Assembly: GCA_937896235.1 (NCBI GenBank)
Contig: CALBMX010000065.1
Location: forward strand, 1 to 60,641
Reading direction: 5' to 3'
DNA from: an uncultured bacterium
Lineage (GTDB): Bacteria > Planctomycetota > UBA1135 > GCA-002686595
Length of the DNA stretch: 60,641 nt
Of this stretch, positions 1 to 7,875 are shown in pieces; position 1 is the first letter of the stretch; each line of letters begins with the position of its first letter. The notes under the pieces are model-generated. The model saw only the letters and a program-made list of their open reading frames with translations, searched no databases and had not been told where the DNA came from. The position numbers and the translations under genes are program-made.

Positions 1-474
1 GGATTCTGGGAGAAGTACTTCTTCAAGCCCGGCAACCTAGGCTACCCAATCTTCCAAACGCGCTATGGAAAGGTCGGCGTGTACATCTGCTACGACCGCC
101 ACTTCCCCGAGGGCGCGCGGCTGCTCGGCCTGGCCGGCGCCGAGGTGGTTTTCAATCCGAGCGCGACGGTGGCGGGCCTCTCCCAATACCTCTGGAAACT
201 CGAACAGCCCGCTCATGCGGTAGCTAATGGCTATTTTATGGGTTGCATCAACCGCGTTGGTACCGAGGCTCCCTGGAACATTGGCAAATTCTACGGCACG
301 AGTTACTTCGTGAATCCGCGCGGGGAGTTCCTTGCGGAAGCCTCCGAGGACAAGTCCGAACTGATCACCGCCGACATGGACTTTGAGGTCATTGAAGAGG
401 TTCGGCGCGTGTGGCAGTTCTATCGCGATCGTCGCCCGGAGACGTACAAGAATATGATCGAGCTCTTGCCCTAA
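1..474 (+). CDS. Beta-ureidopropionase / N-carbamoyl amidase, nitrilase superfamily (3' part only)
   Basis: The reading frame is open from the first base of the window, so the N-terminal half is missing. The visible 157 residues carry the nitrilase-superfamily nucleophile signature YICYDRHFPE near residue 30, with the catalytic Cys in CYDRHFPE, and the usual C-terminal half of the alpha-beta-beta-alpha fold. The family hydrolyses carbon-nitrogen bonds with a Glu-Lys-Cys triad; the Glu and Lys lie outside the window. The next gene is dihydropyrimidinase, 40 bp downstream on the same strand. I therefore infer N-carbamoyl-beta-alanine (beta-ureidopropionate) hydrolysis to beta-alanine, CO2 and ammonia, the third step of reductive pyrimidine degradation. 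N-carbamoylputrescine amidase or a D-hydantoin-pathway carbamoylase would look similar, but the neighbours favour the pyrimidine role. Confidence 0.85.
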   Translation, partial: GFWEKYFFKPGNLGYPIFQTRYGKVGVYICYDRHFPEGARLLGLAGAEVVFNPSATVAGLSQYLWKLEQPAHAVANGYFMGCINRVGTEAPWNIGKFYGTSYFVNPRGEFLAEASEDKSELITADMDFEVIEEVRRVWQFYRDRRPETYKNMIELLP

Positions 475-514
475 TCCACCGCACTCCAAACGAAAAATCA
501 AGCCAGAGGACAAC

Positions 515-1888
515 ATGGGAATCCTAATTAAGAACGGCACGATCGTCACCGCCCTCGACACCACCGTTGGTGATATCTACTGCGAGGATGGCACCATCGT
601 CGCCATAGGCGTGGGCCTTGAAGGTGGAGCAAACGACGAGGTCATCGACGCCTCGGGCCAGTACGTTTTCCCTGGCGGCATCGATCCCCATGTGCACATG
701 GAGATGCCCTTCATGGGTACCATCTCGGCCGATGATTTCGAGTCCGGAACCGCGGCCGGCGTGGCGGGCGGAACCACCTCGTTGATCGACTTCGTGATCC
801 CCGGCAGGAACGAGAACCTGATGGACGCCCTAGCCGTTTGGCATGGGCGCGCGAAGAAGTCAGTGGCCGACTACGCCTTCCATATGGCGGTTACATGGTG
901 GGGCGACCAGACCGCCGAGTGGATGCGGGCCTGCGTTGAGGAAGAGGGCATCCCCTCGTTCAAAACCTTCATGGCCTATCGCGGCGCCATTGGCGTAGAC
1001 GACGCGGAGCTAATTGAAGTCATGAAGCGCGCCCGCGAGTTGGACGCCTTGGTCATGGTCCACGCAGAGCACGGCGACATGGTCGTTGCCCTCCAAGATC
1101 AGCTGATGGCCGAGGGCAAGTACCAGCCCAAGTACCACGCACTCTCGCGGCCCGCGCCCCTAGAGGGCGAGGCGACCTCCCGCGCGATCATGCTTGCCCG
1201 CATGACCAAAGAGCCCCTGTACATCGTGCACGTGACCTGCGTGCAATCTCTAAAGGCCATCACCGAAGCCCGCGCCAGGGGCCAGCAGGTGTACGGCGAG
1301 ACCTGCCCGCAGTATCTCTTGCTCGACGACTCCGTCTACGACCAGGATGGCTTCGCTGGCGCAGCTGCGGTCATGTCCCCTCCGATTCGACCGCGCGGCC
1401 ACCAGGAGCCACTGTGGAATGCGCTCAAGGCCGGCACCTTACAGGTGGTCGCCACGGACCACTGTCCCTTCAACTTGGTGGGACAGAAGGACGCCGGCAA
1501 AGATGACTTCCGCTTGATCCCCAACGGCGCGGCGGGCATCCAGCATCGGCTCGCCCTCATGTACACCTACGGTGTGCTCGAGGGTCGCCTGACCCTGAAT
1601 GAGTTCGTCGACGTGACCTCTACGCGCAGCGCGAAGATCTTCGGACTCTACCCGCGCAAGGGCTCCATCACCGTTGGCGCCGACGCGGACCTAGTGGTTT
1701 GGGACCCGGAAGCCACGGGCACGATCTCGGCTTCCACGCACCGGCACAAGGTCGACTCCAATATCTTCGAAGGCTTCAAGACAAAGGGCGCGCCGTCCAC
1801 CGTGATCGTGAACGGGCGCATTCAATTCCAAGATGGTGATCTGCGCGTAGTGCGCGGCGCCGGTCGTTACCTCAATCGCTCACTCTGA
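515..1888 (+). CDS. Dihydropyrimidinase / hydantoinase
   Basis: This 457-residue cytoplasmic amidohydrolase has the length of bacterial D-hydantoinases/dihydropyrimidinases (about 460). The metal-binding HxH is at H59/H61 in GGIDPHVHMEM. The Lys expected to be carbamylated is K150 in FKTFMAYRG, and further ligands sit in VHAEHGD and VHVTC. Near residue 315 VATDHCPF gives the last Asp ligand. The family opens dihydrouracil or dihydrothymine to the N-carbamoyl-beta-amino acid. AGAGGA lies about 6 bp before the ATG. The gene lies between the amidase and the class III aminotransferase, and its stop overlaps the next start by one base (TGATG). That implies translational coupling in a catabolic operon. 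An allantoinase or dihydroorotase is less likely given the FMAYRG motif. Confidence 0.93.
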   Translation: MGILIKNGTIVTALDTTVGDIYCEDGTIVAIGVGLEGGANDEVIDASGQYVFPGGIDPHVHMEMPFMGTISADDFESGTAAGVAGGTTSLIDFVIPGRNENLMDALAVWHGRAKKSVADYAFHMAVTWWGDQTAEWMRACVEEEGIPSFKTFMAYRGAIGVDDAELIEVMKRARELDALVMVHAEHGDMVVALQDQLMAEGKYQPKYHALSRPAPLEGEATSRAIMLARMTKEPLYIVHVTCVQSLKAITEARARGQQVYGETCPQYLLLDDSVYDQDGFAGAAAVMSPPIRPRGHQEPLWNALKAGTLQVVATDHCPFNLVGQKDAGKDDFRLIPNGAAGIQHRLALMYTYGVLEGRLTLNEFVDVTSTRSAKIFGLYPRKGSITVGADADLVVWDPEATGTISASTHRHKVDSNIFEGFKTKGAPSTVIVNGRIQFQDGDLRVVRGAGRYLNRSL

Positions 1889-3198
1889 TGACAACTAACA
1901 CCACGCGTGAAGATGTACTTCGCAAGCACGCCGAGTTTCTACTGCCCTCCGTGGCCAACTACTACGCCGAGCCAGTTGTACTCGCCGAGGGCAAGGGCTG
2001 CCGAGTCGTCGACCATGATGGCACCGAATACCTAGACTTCTTCGGGGGCATTCTGACGGTGTCCGTTGGCCATTGTAACGAGCGCGTCACCGGGGCCATC
2101 AAGGCCCAGGTGGACAGACTCGGCCACGTGTCAACACTCTATCCAACCTTGCCGATAGTCCAGCTAGCCGAGAGCATGGCGCGCATCACACCCGGCAACC
2201 TACAGAAGAGTATGTTCACGGCCTCGGGCACAGAAGCGGATGAGACTGCCGTCGCCCTAGCCCAGGTCTACACCGGTTCGATAGAACTCGTGGCCCTGCG
2301 CCACGGCTACTCGGGTCGCTCGATGTTGGCCCAGGCCCTAACTGCGCACTCGCCATGGCGCGCCGTGCCCACCCAGATCGCTGGCATCAAGCACGGCCTC
2401 GCTCCCTACTGCTATCGCTGTCCCCTCAAGCAGACCTATCCGAGCTGCAACGTCGCCTGTGCAACGGATCTTGAGGAGCTGATCAACACCACCACCACCG
2501 GCAAGATCGCTGGCTTTCTGGCCGAGCCGATCCAGGGCGTGGGCGGTTTCATCGTGCCTCCTAAGGAGTACTTTGAGATTGCGGTCGACATCATTCGCAA
2601 GGCGGGTGGCGTGTTCATTTGCGACGAGGTCCAGACGGGCTTTGGACGCACCGGGGGCAAGATGTTTGGCATCGAGCACTTCGGTGTAGAGCCTGACATC
2701 ATGACCATGGCAAAGGGTGTAGCCAATGGCATGCCACTTGGCGTGACCATCGCCACGCCCGAGATCGCCGACGCCTTCAAGGCTCTGCAGATCTCGACCT
2801 TTGGTGGAAACCCGATCTCCTCGGCAGCGGCAAACGCAACTCTTGCGGTGATCGAAGAGGACAACCTGGCCGACAACGCTGAGACCCAGGGCGCACGCCT
2901 GCGCGCCGGATTGGAAGAGTTCCAAGGGCGCTATCCCAAGTTCCTTGGTGATGTGCGCGGCATGGGTTTGATGCAGGCGATTGAGTTTGTAGCCGACGAG
3001 ACCCTGGGCGATCGAACCCCGAACGTCGAGGCAACGGGCAAGCTCTTCGAGGCCTGCAAAGAGCGCGGCTTGCTCGTTGGCAAGGGCGGGCTCAACGGAA
3101 ACGTGCTGCGCATCGCGCCGGCGCTCAATGTCACCTCTGCCGAAATCGATGAAGCCCTAGGCATCATCGGCGAGTCCCTAGCGACCTTCGCCTCCTAA
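1888..3198 (+). CDS. Class III PLP aminotransferase, probable beta-alanine:pyruvate/glyoxylate type (AGXT2-like)
   Basis: This 436-residue fold-type I aminotransferase has length and motifs of the class III family. FICDEVQTGFGRTG contains the Asp that contacts the pyridine nitrogen of PLP. The Schiff-base Lys is K276 in MAKGVANGMPLG. The early SVGHCNERV segment resembles alanine-glyoxylate aminotransferase 2-like proteins. The start ATG overlaps the dihydropyrimidinase stop by one base. In this setting the likely substrate is beta-alanine (or beta-aminoisobutyrate from thymine), giving malonate semialdehyde or its methyl derivative. Residues 172-190 contain four Cys (YCYRCPLKQTYPSCNVAC), an odd cluster that could bind a metal; I do not know whether it does. 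GABA aminotransferase is an alternative assignment. Confidence 0.88.
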   Translation: MTTNTTREDVLRKHAEFLLPSVANYYAEPVVLAEGKGCRVVDHDGTEYLDFFGGILTVSVGHCNERVTGAIKAQVDRLGHVSTLYPTLPIVQLAESMARITPGNLQKSMFTASGTEADETAVALAQVYTGSIELVALRHGYSGRSMLAQALTAHSPWRAVPTQIAGIKHGLAPYCYRCPLKQTYPSCNVACATDLEELINTTTTGKIAGFLAEPIQGVGGFIVPPKEYFEIAVDIIRKAGGVFICDEVQTGFGRTGGKMFGIEHFGVEPDIMTMAKGVANGMPLGVTIATPEIADAFKALQISTFGGNPISSAAANATLAVIEEDNLADNAETQGARLRAGLEEFQGRYPKFLGDVRGMGLMQAIEFVADETLGDRTPNVEATGKLFEACKERGLLVGKGGLNGNVLRIAPALNVTSAEIDEALGIIGESLATFAS

Positions 3199-3256
3199 GC
3201 AACGATCACGCCTGCCATCCGTTACTAGTCCCGAATCACAACAAGAGAGAATCCAA

Positions 3257-4357
3257 ATGGCAGACCTCAGCATCGAAGTCAACGGCATCAAGTTCCCCAA
3301 CCCTTTTGTACTCGCATCAGGGCCACCGGGCACGAACGCAAAGGTGATCAAGCGCTCCTTCGAGTTGGGCTGGGGTGGAATCGTCTGCAAGACGATCAGC
3401 TTGGACCACAGCAAGGTCCACAACACCGTGCCGCGCTATGGGAAGCTGACCGAGCCGGGCAACAAGAAGAAGGTGCTTGGCTTCCAGAACATCGAACTGA
3501 TCTCGGACCGGCCCTTTGAGTTGTGGCTTGACGAGCTTGCGGAGTGCAAGCAGGCCTACCCGGAGCGCGTCCTGATCGCATCGGTTATGGAGGAGTGCAG
3601 CAAGGACCGCTGGGTTGAGATCGTAGAGCGCACGCAAGCGACTGGCGTGGATGCGCTTGAGCTAAATCTGTCCTGTCCCCACGGTCTACCCGAGCGCAAC
3701 ATGGGGGCGGCCATGGGGCAGAATCCCGAGGTCGTCGAGCAGGTCGTTGGCTGGGCTAAGGGCGCGGCTAAGATCCCAGTATGGGCCAAGATGACTCCCA
3801 ACGTGACCGATCCCACGCTGTCGGCCATGGCCGCTGTGAGAGGTGGCGCAGATGGACTGGCGGCGATCAATACGATCCTTTGTGTGATCGGTGTCAACCT
3901 CGAAACCCTGCGGCCGATGCCCACAGTCGAGGGCTACACGGTTCCCGGCGGCTACTCCGGGCGGGCAGTTCTGCCCATAGCCCTGCGCCATGTGATGGAG
4001 ATCGCGCGCTCCTGCGAGGGCACGCCAATCTCGGGAATGGGTGGCGTGGACAATGCCGAGGACGCGGTGCAGTTGATGCTACTCGGCGCCAGCACGATTC
4101 AAGTTTGCACGGCGGCGATGCTACAGGGTTACGAGATGATCTCGGGACTCTGCGACGGACTCGAAACATTCATGGAGAAGCACGAATTCAACTCCGTGTC
4201 CGAGATCGTCGGCAAGAGCCTGCCCTACTTCTCCACCCACGCCGACCTTGTTGAACGGCAGCTCGCTGCCAAGCGCGAGAAGGCCGGCCAGGCCCACCGC
4301 GACGACATGTGGAAGGGAGACATCGCCAAGGAGACGGACTCCTTGGTGACGGACTAG
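3257..4357 (+). CDS. PreA-like dihydropyrimidine dehydrogenase subunit lacking the C-terminal ferredoxin domain
   Basis: This 366-residue FMN TIM-barrel protein belongs to the dihydroorotate/dihydropyrimidine dehydrogenase family. LNLSCPHGLPERNMG (about residues 136-150) and the NVTDPTLSAMAAVRGGADGL and INTI segments match my recollection of bacterial PreA. PreA with PreT reduces uracil or thymine with NADH, or runs in reverse. E. coli PreA is about 411 residues and ends in two [4Fe-4S] motifs. Here the last 60 residues contain no Cys, so that ferredoxin module is absent. No PreT is in the window. The gene follows the aminotransferase by 58 bp and would supply the first step of the pathway. 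The missing redox module makes the electron donor an open question. A class 1 dihydroorotate dehydrogenase is less likely because of the PHGLPERNMG loop. Confidence 0.85.
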   Translation: MADLSIEVNGIKFPNPFVLASGPPGTNAKVIKRSFELGWGGIVCKTISLDHSKVHNTVPRYGKLTEPGNKKKVLGFQNIELISDRPFELWLDELAECKQAYPERVLIASVMEECSKDRWVEIVERTQATGVDALELNLSCPHGLPERNMGAAMGQNPEVVEQVVGWAKGAAKIPVWAKMTPNVTDPTLSAMAAVRGGADGLAAINTILCVIGVNLETLRPMPTVEGYTVPGGYSGRAVLPIALRHVMEIARSCEGTPISGMGGVDNAEDAVQLMLLGASTIQVCTAAMLQGYEMISGLCDGLETFMEKHEFNSVSEIVGKSLPYFSTHADLVERQLAAKREKAGQAHRDDMWKGDIAKETDSLVTD

Positions 4358-4359
4358 GG

Positions 4360-5820
4360 CTAGGCTCTACTGCTCGGGCCGAAGGTCCTCATGCCCAGGT
4401 AGTACAGCCCGCCGGACAGTCCAAAGCCCACGAACCAGGCGTAGGTGTAGAGGCTTGTAAAGAGCGCCGGCGCGGATTCGATCATTTCGATTTGGACTAA
4501 GAAGCCAGGGACGTTGGGCAGCACCCCCAGCACTAGGGCCGCGATGGCAATTGGGTTGAAGCCGCCGGAGTACCAGTACTCGGAATCGCGCCTGAAGAGT
4601 CCCTCTAGGTTGATCTCGGTCTTGCGAACCAAGAAGTAGTCCACAATCACGATGCCTCCGATAGGACCGAGAAGGGCCGAGTAGCCAATGAGCCAGGTGA
4701 AGATATAACCGTCGGGTGACGCCAGTAATTTCCACGGCATGATGACGACGCCGATGAACGCCGTGATGAAGCCGCCCATGCGGAAGGTGGCCTTTTGGGG
4801 CGAGAGGTTCATGATCGCATTGGCAGGCGAGACCACGTTCGCGGCGATGTTTGTGGAGAGCGTGGCAATCGTGAGGGCAGCCAGAGCGATGACCACTCCA
4901 AATCCTCCCCCCATGCGGCCCGCCAGGGCAGTGGGGTCGCTGATGGCCTCACCGTAGATGACCACCGAAGCCGAGGTGACCGCAACGCCGATGAATGCAA
5001 AGAGAGTCATGAACAGTGGCAGGCCAATGGCTTGACCAAGGGCCTGATCCCGTTGGCTTTTGGCGTAGCGCGTGAAGTCCGGGATGTTGAGGGAGAGGGT
5101 CGCCCAGAAGCCAACCATCCCCGTCAAGGCCGGGAAGAAGTGAGCTAGGAACTGGCCCTCTTTCTCGCCTCCCTCTGCGAAGGCCGATTTCGCCGAGAGC
5201 ATATTCCCGAAGCCGTCTGCTTTGATGTAAGCCCAGCCCAATAGCGCTAAACCCATGAGGATCAGGAACGGCGCCGCCCATGTTTCGAGTACTTTGATCG
5301 AGTCGATACCGCGGTAGATGATCACGAGCTGCAACACCAGGAAGACCGCGAAGCAGACAAGCTGCGGGCCATTGAGGCCAAGCCAACCGATGACCTCACC
5401 ACCGAGCGGCTCGCCGCGGATGGCGCCCACGAGCTGATAGATAGCTGCGCCACCGATGGCCGTCTGAATCCCAAACCAACCACAGGCCACTAGGCCGCGC
5501 AGGATCGAGGGGATGTTCGCACCCAGGATGCCAAAACTCGCGCGGCTCAATACGGGGAAGGGAACGCCAAGCTTCGTTCCCGCATGCCCATTGAGGATCA
5601 TTGGGATCAGCACAATCAAGTTCCCCAGCAGCACCGTCCCCACGGCTTGCCACCAATTCATACCCAGGGCGATCAGGCCACCAGCCAGCATGTAAGTGGG
5701 CACGCAGACCACCATCCCGATCCAGAGCGATGCCATGTTCAATACCGACCAGTTGCGCTCTTCAGCAGTGGTCGGGGCGAGTTCGGCGTTGATCAGGGAC
5801 GGGTCGGGGTTCTTCAGCAT
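4360..5820 (-). CDS. NCS1-family nucleobase:cation symporter (uracil/cytosine/allantoin permease type)
   Basis: This 486-residue membrane protein has about 12 hydrophobic helices and the NCS1 signature segment LSLNIPDFTRYAKSQRD near residue 245. It also has the characteristic N-terminal block NMASLWIGMVVCVPTYMLAGGLIALGM. NCS1 carriers (Mhp1, FurA/D, PucI, CodB) import nucleobases or hydantoins with Na+ or H+. The gene converges on the PreA-like gene with 2 bp between the stop codons and lies 147 bp from the divergent cytosine deaminase. Uptake of cytosine, uracil or dihydropyrimidines is therefore the likely role. A hydantoin or allantoin substrate cannot be excluded, because dihydropyrimidinase also takes hydantoins. 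Confidence 0.9.
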   Translation of the reverse strand: MLKNPDPSLINAELAPTTAEERNWSVLNMASLWIGMVVCVPTYMLAGGLIALGMNWWQAVGTVLLGNLIVLIPMILNGHAGTKLGVPFPVLSRASFGILGANIPSILRGLVACGWFGIQTAIGGAAIYQLVGAIRGEPLGGEVIGWLGLNGPQLVCFAVFLVLQLVIIYRGIDSIKVLETWAAPFLILMGLALLGWAYIKADGFGNMLSAKSAFAEGGEKEGQFLAHFFPALTGMVGFWATLSLNIPDFTRYAKSQRDQALGQAIGLPLFMTLFAFIGVAVTSASVVIYGEAISDPTALAGRMGGGFGVVIALAALTIATLSTNIAANVVSPANAIMNLSPQKATFRMGGFITAFIGVVIMPWKLLASPDGYIFTWLIGYSALLGPIGGIVIVDYFLVRKTEINLEGLFRRDSEYWYSGGFNPIAIAALVLGVLPNVPGFLVQIEMIESAPALFTSLYTYAWFVGFGLSGGLYYLGMRTFGPSSRA

Positions 5821-5967
5821 GTTACTTTCGAGTTGAGGTTGCGCTTATCGGGCCAGCAGACCGTACCTAATCCATGGGGCCAACTCCAAGGTGGGCGTTG
5901 GGGGGTTCTGTATTCCAAATCACAAATGGAAGCGCGCAAAGCGCACAGGGCTTGCTTCAATGGAGCC

Positions 5968-6408
5968 ATGAAGGATCCACACTTAGAAGCCGCCATCGCC
6001 GAGGCCCGCTTGGGTTTGGATGAGGGCGGCATCCCCATCGGTTCCGTCCTTGTGCTCGACGGGAAGATCATCGGCCGGGGCCACAATCGGCGCGTTCAAA
6101 AAGGCTCACCGATTCTCCATGCGGAGATGGACTGCCTGGAGAACGCCGGCAGGCTCACCGCTAAGCAATATGAACGCTGCGTGATCTACTCAACCCTGTC
6201 GCCTTGCGACATGTGCAGCGGGGCGATTTTGCTGTACAAAATCCCCACGGTCATTATTGGCGAGAACGACACTTTTCAGGGGCCCGAGCAGCACCTTCGG
6301 ACCCGAGGTGTCGAGCTGCGCAATGCGAATCACCCGGCCGCCAAGAAACTCATGCGGGACTTCATCGCCTCGCATCCCGAACTTTGGAATGAGGACATTG
6401 GCGAGTAG
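5968..6408 (+). CDS. Yeast-type cytosine deaminase (CDA/ADAT fold)
   Basis: This 146-residue zinc deaminase has the ligands H51-A-E53 and PC80-D-M-C83. Its overall sequence resembles fungal cytosine deaminase Fcy1 rather than bacterial CodA or TadA. Matching blocks are EGGIPIGSVLV, GRGHNRRVQKGS, LHAEMDCLENAGRL, STLSPCDMCSGAILLYKIP and the C-terminal ...WNEDIGE; Fcy1 ends in a very similar Trp-x-Glu-Asp-Ile-Gly-Glu. The reaction would be cytosine to uracil plus ammonia, feeding the catabolic genes next door. I chose ATG 5968 because homology starts about 10 residues after it. An in-frame ATG at 5926 would add 14 unconserved residues. The gene is divergent from the NCS1 permease, so the two probably share a regulatory interval. 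Guanine or general nucleoside deamination is a weaker alternative. Confidence 0.88.
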   Translation: MKDPHLEAAIAEARLGLDEGGIPIGSVLVLDGKIIGRGHNRRVQKGSPILHAEMDCLENAGRLTAKQYERCVIYSTLSPCDMCSGAILLYKIPTVIIGENDTFQGPEQHLRTRGVELRNANHPAAKKLMRDFIASHPELWNEDIGE

Positions 6409-6711
6409 CATGACGCGCCATTCGGGGGCGTTGGTGCAAAAACGCCAAGCGCTCTTGCACGTCCCCCACCCTACGATGTCTACTCGGCATCCGTAACCGG
6501 GATCGGTAGCTCCGATTCGGCCATCCGCTTCAAGGTCCTGCGAGTCAACACTGCCTCTAATTTTGGGGGGCACTGACATCGCGCGTTGCGACAGTGCTGC
6601 GTTCCTCAATTAACTGGCACTAGCGAATTGTCATAGCGCAGCATCCATCCCGCTTCAGCACAGCTCGGCGTAAACCCGAGCAGGAGCACAGATGGAACAC
6701 GACGACCACGT
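6409..6711. other. Gene-free interval
   Basis: About 300 bp between the deaminase stop and the convergent persulfide dioxygenase stop. I see no convincing reading frame, tRNA or strong terminator hairpin. Confidence 0.5.
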
Positions 6712-7794
6712 TCAAGTCGCGGGTGCGCCTTCGATCGCATTGCCCATCGCCTGCCACCCAAGGATGCCCCCGCCGATATTCACCGGCTGTGTGGAAACAC
6801 CCAAGCGCTGCAGGGTCTTGGCGGCGGTCATCGAGCGTACGCCCGAGCGGCAGCTGATGTAGAGGGGCTCGTCGCTCTTGAGTCGATCGAGATGGAACCC
6901 CAACTCGGAGAGAGGAATCGGTGTGACTCCCGGGATACGCCCCGCGTTGTACTCAAAGGGATCGCGAACATCGATCCATTGTTCGGGGTTGCTCAATGCG
7001 GCGTGCACCTTCTGAGCGTCCACGGCAGCGATCTCGCTGATGTCGAAGGCGGCGTCGCCTCCTGCGGGGCTCGCACAGCAGGCTACGGCAGGACCCGCAC
7101 TTGAGGGCAGGTCTGGAGCCTCATGAAGATTGAGGAGCAGATTGGCCTCCACACCTGGCGAATTGCCGGCACCTTCGGTGACATCAAGATCGCGCGCATA
7201 GGCCGCACCATCCGCATGGGTAAGCGCGGCGTTGAGCCTGCGCTCGCAGTCGATCGTACTGAAGAGAATGTCGTTGTAGCCATGACCCGGCATGACAAGG
7301 GTATCGCCTGGCAGCGACATCAAGCGAGTCTGTACGGAGTCGTAGAGCTGAGCAGCATCGCTACCCACAAAGTCAGCGCGGGCCAGACCGCCGACAAACA
7401 GACTATCGCCAGTGATCACGAGGCCGTGTCCAAAGAGGGCGATCGAATCTGGCGTATGGCCCGGGACCTCGAGGACCTCGAAGGACAGCTCGCCCACACT
7501 CAAGTACTCACCGTGCTCGAGTGTCCTCATCTTGCGTTTCACCTGGGTCGCGTGCGACATCAGAAGGGGTACGCCCGCACCGGCGAAAGCCGTCGATGCC
7601 GAGAGATGGTCCGCGTGGGTGTGGGAGTCAACAACTGCCGTGAGTTCGAGACCATAGCGCTCAAGCATGGCCGCATACTGTCCCTCCTGACCGACTTTGG
7701 GGTCTACGATGATGGCAGCACGGGTCACCGGACAGCCGATCAAATAGGAATTGCAACCTTCGTTAGAAATGATCTTCAGGATCGGATGAGACAT
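6712..7794 (-). CDS. Persulfide dioxygenase-like MBL-fold/rhodanese fusion (ETHE1-type)
   Basis: This 360-residue protein has two domains. Residues 1-230 are a metallo-beta-lactamase fold with H58-T-H60-A-D62-H63 (SHTHADHLSAS), PGHTPDSIAL and MPGHGY, typical of ETHE1/PDO. Residues 262-355 are a rhodanese domain with catalytic Cys315 in SCRSGVRS. Between them is a short linker with a CC pair at 239-240. ETHE1-type enzymes oxidise glutathione persulfide to sulfite using mononuclear iron, and rhodanese transfers sulfane sulfur, so the fusion fits sulfide/persulfide detoxification in the cytoplasm. It is downstream of, and co-directional with, a 1-Cys peroxiredoxin, which suggests a thiol and peroxide stress unit. 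A glyoxalase II hydrolase is the main alternative for the first domain. Confidence 0.88.
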   Translation of the reverse strand: MSHPILKIISNEGCNSYLIGCPVTRAAIIVDPKVGQEGQYAAMLERYGLELTAVVDSHTHADHLSASTAFAGAGVPLLMSHATQVKRKMRTLEHGEYLSVGELSFEVLEVPGHTPDSIALFGHGLVITGDSLFVGGLARADFVGSDAAQLYDSVQTRLMSLPGDTLVMPGHGYNDILFSTIDCERRLNAALTHADGAAYARDLDVTEGAGNSPGVEANLLLNLHEAPDLPSSAGPAVACCASPAGGDAAFDISEIAAVDAQKVHAALSNPEQWIDVRDPFEYNAGRIPGVTPIPLSELGFHLDRLKSDEPLYISCRSGVRSMTAAKTLQRLGVSTQPVNIGGGILGWQAMGNAIEGAPAT

Positions 7795-7828
7795 GGGGAG
7801 TTTTTATAGAGGCTTCGCAGGATTAGCG

Positions 7829-7849
7829 GGGGCCCCGCAGCGGGGCCCC
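7829..7849 (-). terminator. GC-rich hairpin between peroxiredoxin and persulfide dioxygenase
   Basis: A 9-bp perfect stem (GGGGCCCCG / CGGGGCCCC) with a CAG loop lies in the 81-bp gap between the two minus-strand genes. It lacks a T-run, so it could be a pause, mRNA-stability or partial-terminator element rather than a full intrinsic terminator. Confidence 0.4.
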
Positions 7850-7875
7850 TCGCAAGAATGGACAAACCGAATCAA

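Noticed and set aside
5584..5967. Longer cytosine deaminase start at 5584
   Set aside because: The added 128 residues are antisense to the NCS1 permease and do not resemble deaminase N-termini.
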